Shown: positions 60,587-64,000 of the stretch, one piece after another
Layout of the letters: every line of letters begins with the position of its first letter
How positions within the stretch are numbered: the stretch's first letter is position 1
From: Chitinophagaceae bacterium
GTDB taxonomy: Bacteria; Bacteroidota; Bacteroidia; Chitinophagales; Chitinophagaceae
Length of the DNA stretch: 64,000 nt
Direction of reading: 5' to 3'
NCBI GenBank assembly: GCA_003168265.1
Contig: PMSV01000012.1
Span: forward strand, 186,001-250,000
Made by a program: the position numbers and the translations under genes
Notes under the pieces: generated by a model
What the model was told of the DNA's origin: nothing
The model's database searches: none
Seen by the model: only the letters and a program-made list of their open reading frames with translations

Positions 60587-61942
60587 ATGCCGGGAAAATC
60601 AATAATAACAATCTTTGTCTTAATCCTTATATCTGGCGGAATAAGGGCGCAAAAAAATGAGGAATTCATCCAGGACTCCACATATACCTGCCATTTTCAA
60701 CTAACCGTTGTCGACCAGGCCCATTCGGGTTTCAAAGCGGCCTATAGCGGAATGAACAGCCTCTCCAATAAAGTGGAATCGGGAGCGACCAGCGTCACAT
60801 CCACCCTATTCTTAGGAAGGAAATTATGGAAGGGTGCTGCAATTTACCTGGACCCGGAAATCTCAGGAGGCGCCGGTCTCAGTTATTCCCTCGGAGTAGC
60901 CGGGGCTCTTAACGGGGAAACATACCGTATCGGGGATCCTTCACCGGTCGCTTCAATTGCAAGGGCCTATATTCAGCAATATATACCGTTAAGTCATAGT
61001 TCCTATAAACGGGAAGAAGACGATGTGAATAAAGTCCTCAACAAAGTAGTCCCGACAGACAGGATCACCATCACACTCGGGAAATTCTCCATGACTGATT
61101 TTTTTGACAATAATAATTACAGCCGTGATCCAAGAGTCCAATTCCTGAATTGGAGCATCATGAGTAACGGGGCCTGGGATTACCCGGCCAATACAAAAGG
61201 CTATACGATTGGTTTTGTAGCCGAATTATTGAAACCCAACTGGTCTGTAAGACTATCTAGTGTGGCAGTACCGGTGGTTGCAAACCATTCTGAAATGGAA
61301 TATGTATTTGGAAAAGCACAATCAGAAACCGCAGAATTCGAAAAAGATTACAAGCTTGACGGAAGATCAGGAGTAATCCGGTTTACTGCGAGTTACACGG
61401 CTTCCAGGGCTCCTTCGTACAAACAGGGGATAAAAGCAGTGGAAACAGGAGACACCACCCTGATCGATGTGATTGACGGAAATGGAAAAGGAACGAGTTA
61501 CGGAGGCAATAAGACGGGGTTTTTTCTGAATGCAGACCAGGAAATTACCAATACCCTGGGAATATTTGCCAGGCTGGGATGGAACGATGGACAACATGCT
61601 TCCTGGGCCTTTACCGAAATTGACGAAACGACCCATATCGGCCTTTCTATGAAAGGCAATGATTGGGGCAGGAAATATGATGTTGTAGGTTTTGCCGCGG
61701 TGATCAATGGCATTTCTGCCGTGCATCGGGCCTATCTAAAAGATGGAGGATATGGATTTATTTTAGGTGATGGGAATCTCAATTATGGACATGAGCAGAT
61801 CATAGAAACCTATTATGATGCCCAGCTTTTCCATGCATTTTGGCTATCTCTCGACTATCAGCTCGTCCTCAATCCGGGATATAACAAGGACAGGGCCGGC
61901 CCTGTAAACGTTTTTGGCTTCAGGACCCATATTGAATTTTAA
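60587..61942 (+). CDS. OprB-type carbohydrate-selective porin
   Basis: A 451-residue exported outer membrane protein (signal at about 1-21). OprB features include LGRKLWKGAAIYLDPEISGG, the conserved TLGKFSMTDFFDNNNYSRDP and QFLNWSIMSNGAWDYPANTK, and RLGWNDGQHASWAF, with many aromatic-alternating strands. OprB porins pass monosaccharides across the outer membrane. It is tail to tail with a sugar-oxidase-like GMC gene (shared ttaa), which suggests linked sugar use. No transport partner is adjacent. Confidence 0.86.
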   Translation: MPGKSIITIFVLILISGGIRAQKNEEFIQDSTYTCHFQLTVVDQAHSGFKAAYSGMNSLSNKVESGATSVTSTLFLGRKLWKGAAIYLDPEISGGAGLSYSLGVAGALNGETYRIGDPSPVASIARAYIQQYIPLSHSSYKREEDDVNKVLNKVVPTDRITITLGKFSMTDFFDNNNYSRDPRVQFLNWSIMSNGAWDYPANTKGYTIGFVAELLKPNWSVRLSSVAVPVVANHSEMEYVFGKAQSETAEFEKDYKLDGRSGVIRFTASYTASRAPSYKQGIKAVETGDTTLIDVIDGNGKGTSYGGNKTGFFLNADQEITNTLGIFARLGWNDGQHASWAFTEIDETTHIGLSMKGNDWGRKYDVVGFAAVINGISAVHRAYLKDGGYGFILGDGNLNYGHEQIIETYYDAQLFHAFWLSLDYQLVLNPGYNKDRAGPVNVFGFRTHIEF

Positions 61943-63648
61943 AGATTTCCTTTTTTCAATTCGCCTGCAGCATAATCACAGGCCCTCGCAGTAAGGGCCA
62001 TATAAGTCAGCGAAGGGTTCTGGCAGGCTGAGGAAGTCATGCAACTGCCGTCGGTGATGAATACATTCCTGACATCATGCATCTGGCTGAATCCATTCAG
62101 GACAGAGGTTTTGGGATCCCTGCCCATGCGGGCAGTACCCATTTCATGGACCGCTGATCCCGGAGGCTGATCGTATTCGAAAGTCTCAATATTCCTGAAG
62201 CCAGCCTCAGTCAACATTTCAGCTGCGCTGTCCTTAATATCCTTTTTCATCGCCTTTTCATTCTCGTGATATTCGAACCGTATCCTGACGAGGGGCAGAC
62301 CCCATTGATCCTTTTTATCTTTATCCAGAGTCACCGCATTTTCAAAATAAGGAAGGGTCTCGCCCCAGGCTCCCATCCACATTTGCCAGGGGCCTGGTAT
62401 CAATAGTTGTTTTTTATATTCTTCCCCAAAACCATCCGAGCCGCTTTGAGCCTTCCATTCTGCCCTGGAACCGCTTGCCTGGTAGGCATAGCCCCTTAGA
62501 AAATCCTTTCTACGGCTTTTTTCATCTACGTTACGAAATCGGGGAATATAGATGCCGGTCGGCCTCCGGCCGGAATAATACTCATCCGAAAAACCATCAT
62601 GGACACCCTGAGCTCCCGAACCAATAGAATGATCCATCAGGTTATGCCCGATCTGTCCGCTCGTATTCCCCAATCCCTGGGGGAAACGGTTTGAAAGAGA
62701 GTTTAAAAGTATCGCCGAAGTGGCTACCGTCGAAGCATTTAAAAATAATATGCGTGCCCGATATTCTGATACCTCCTTTGTAAGCGCATTCATCACCCTG
62801 ACACCTGCAGCCTTGTTTTTTTGTTCATCAAACAGGATTTCAGTGACGATGGAATCCGGGAGAAGGGTCATGTTTCCGGTAGCGGCCGCAGCTGGCAGAG
62901 TAGCGGCATTGCTGCTGAAATAACCGCTAAAGGGGCAGCCACGGTCGCAGAGATTCCTGAATTGACAAGGCCCTCTCCCATTGATCTGAGTGGTAAGATT
63001 AGCTACCCGGCCGATCGTGACGATCCTGTCACTGAAATGAGCCCTTACTTTTTGGGAAAAATGAGATTCAATACAGGTCATTTCCATCGGAGGCAGGAAC
63101 CTGCCATCTGGCAAATGTGGAAGCCCTTCAGACTGACCGCTGATCCCGGCAAAAGACTCCACATAATCATACCAGGGTTCGATATCCTTATAACGAATAG
63201 GCCAGTCTACGGCAATCCCTTCCCGCTGATTGGCTTCAAAATCCAAATCACTCCAGCGGTAACACTGCCTTCCCCAGGTCAATGATCTTCCGCCAACCTG
63301 GTATCCCCTGATCCAGGCAAAGGGGCTTTCCTGTATATAGGGGTGTTCCCTGTCATCTACGAAAAATGATTTGCTCCCCTCGTTATAGACCTTGCTTTGA
63401 ACGGGATTCTCCTCCTGGTCTTTGAGGCTATTATGCAGCCGGTAGGGGAATTGCCATGGACTCAGGAAAGCTGTAGTATAATCCTTAACATGCACAACAT
63501 TTCTGCCTCGCTCCAATACAAGCGTCTTCAATCCCTTCTCGCAAAGTTCCTTGGCCGCCCAGCCCCCACTGATGCCCGATCCGATTACAATAGCATCGAA
63601 ATCATGAATTGAAGGCTTAGTAATAATTCCCTGTTTCGGATCGCCCAT
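61939..63648 (-). CDS. GMC family oxidoreductase (glucose/gluconate dehydrogenase-like)
   Basis: A 569-residue FAD enzyme starting at ATG 63648; a 36-codon upstream extension in frame is not credible. The FAD site is AIVIGSGISGGWAAKELCEKG (residues 19-39). The GMC middle motifs are GSKSFFVDDREHPY, GGRSLTWGRQCYRW and FRNLCDRGCPFSGYFSS. The C-terminus has AVHEMGTARMGRD with the catalytic His, then NVFITDGSCMTSSACQNPSL. This form is the large subunit of membrane-bound sugar or gluconate dehydrogenases. The partner subunit 3 gene lies 10 bp upstream, supporting that assignment. Confidence 0.88.
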   Translation of the reverse strand: MGDPKQGIITKPSIHDFDAIVIGSGISGGWAAKELCEKGLKTLVLERGRNVVHVKDYTTAFLSPWQFPYRLHNSLKDQEENPVQSKVYNEGSKSFFVDDREHPYIQESPFAWIRGYQVGGRSLTWGRQCYRWSDLDFEANQREGIAVDWPIRYKDIEPWYDYVESFAGISGQSEGLPHLPDGRFLPPMEMTCIESHFSQKVRAHFSDRIVTIGRVANLTTQINGRGPCQFRNLCDRGCPFSGYFSSNAATLPAAAATGNMTLLPDSIVTEILFDEQKNKAAGVRVMNALTKEVSEYRARILFLNASTVATSAILLNSLSNRFPQGLGNTSGQIGHNLMDHSIGSGAQGVHDGFSDEYYSGRRPTGIYIPRFRNVDEKSRRKDFLRGYAYQASGSRAEWKAQSGSDGFGEEYKKQLLIPGPWQMWMGAWGETLPYFENAVTLDKDKKDQWGLPLVRIRFEYHENEKAMKKDIKDSAAEMLTEAGFRNIETFEYDQPPGSAVHEMGTARMGRDPKTSVLNGFSQMHDVRNVFITDGSCMTSSACQNPSLTYMALTARACDYAAGELKKGNL

Positions 63649-63658
63649 TCTTTTGTTT

Positions 63659-64000
63659 TTAGTGTGTCGCCCAGGATTTCTGACCAGGTTGCAGAGGCAT
63701 ACAGCCGATGAATTTGCCAGGTATGAAGGAATAAGCGAGGCCCTGATTCGCTCCAATCTCAGAACTGCAGTAGCCTTCCGCCGTAAGATTCTTTAGTGTC
63801 GCAAAAAATGATCTGCCAAAGAATTTATTTTCCACTTTACCCATAATCCCGCCATAGGATTTTCCTCTTTCTTCGAAATGAATAAGTGTCTTGTTTTTTT
63901 CATCCTGATTACACTCGCTGAAATCATGACTGAAATTGGAATGGCAAAAACGCTGCAATTCCTTTAATCCGTCGATGAACTTATTCTGAGATTTTATTTC
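63659..64000 (-). CDS. gluconate 2-dehydrogenase subunit 3 family protein, partial
   Basis: The last 113 codons of a gene that continues past the right edge. It ends FFATLKNLTAEGYCSSEIGA, GLAYSFIPGKFIGCMPLQPG and KSWATH. This is the C-terminal signature of gluconate 2-dehydrogenase subunit 3, the small chaperone-like partner of GMC dehydrogenases that often carries a Tat signal. The N-terminus is not visible. It is followed after 10 bp by the GMC gene. Confidence 0.85.
   Translation of the reverse strand, partial: EIKSQNKFIDGLKELQRFCHSNFSHDFSECNQDEKNKTLIHFEERGKSYGGIMGKVENKFFGRSFFATLKNLTAEGYCSSEIGANQGLAYSFIPGKFIGCMPLQPGQKSWATH

Noticed and set aside
1-64000. CRISPR arrays, insertion sequences, phage genes or replication origins
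   Set aside because: No regularly spaced repeats, transposase, integrase, capsid or DnaA-box cluster was recognised while reading both strands.

Overview
The window reads as chromosomal DNA of a Bacteroidota bacterium, most like the Chitinophagales/Chitinophagaceae. Three things point there. Many genes carry the Bacteroidota -7 promoter element TAnnTTTG close to the start codon, and few have Shine-Dalgarno sites. One secreted protein ends in a type IX secretion (type B, gliding-motility) sorting domain. The gene content is also typical: a NagB-PIG-L fusion, a PafA-like phosphatase, an Mrp ATPase without the CxxC pair, an FtsK-LolA neighbourhood and sphingolipid-type enzymes. No plasmid, phage, transposase, CRISPR or rRNA genes were seen.

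Layout. 1-7 kb: partial sterol desaturase, Tat-type sugar isomerase, accD-smpB-plsC-like run, a thioesterase, and a translationally coupled D-aminoacylase/dipeptide epimerase pair. 7-8.4 kb: proline dehydrogenase and tRNA-Val(GAC) with a strong terminator. 8.4-13.5 kb: a looser, AT-richer stretch of small orphan genes (two VOC proteins, DUF4440, PH-like, SRPBCC) and a YcaQ-like glycosylase, with non-coding or decayed DNA between them. 13.5-20.8 kb: DUF2279 protein, then thyA-folA-methyltransferase-pntA(domain I only)-lipoprotein hydrolase, then guaB with its own near-consensus promoter. 20.8-25.3 kb: DUF4105 protein, alpha/beta hydrolase and the T9SS-sorted protein. 25.3-32 kb: pyk and pfkA, a coiled-coil orphan, a relic of a GH20 beta-hexosaminidase, a ROK protein and the NagB-PIG-L fusion, so this is glycolysis beside amino-sugar use.

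32-43 kb: PAP2-like membrane enzyme, BamA-type barrel, PhyH dioxygenase, SDR reductase, M16 protease, PafA-like phosphatase, an alpha-oxoamine synthase, a thioredoxin-fold protein and UbiX. Several of these suit membrane sphingolipid chemistry, but that link is inferred. 43-48.5 kb: lolA-like, ftsK, DUF423, aroK and glutaryl-CoA dehydrogenase on the minus strand. 48.5-51 kb: ECF sigma factor, membrane anti-sigma-like protein and DUF4097 protein in an overlapping operon. 51-57 kb: kynureninase, dicarboxylate/amino-acid symporter, pyrF, PaiB-like protein, Mrp ATPase and a CarboxypepD_reg protein. 57-64 kb: 3-hydroxyacyl-CoA dehydrogenase, yigZ-like, ribD, prmC, an OprB-type porin, a GMC oxidoreductase and its partial gluconate-dehydrogenase subunit 3 partner.

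Most of the window is dense housekeeping and metabolism. The most unusual signals are near-leaderless promoters, a back-to-back divergent promoter, the hexosaminidase relic, the orphan PntA domain, a plsC-like protein with altered catalytic motifs, and six tail-to-tail gene pairs that overlap or nearly touch. I did not find a convincing wholly new defence or mobile system.
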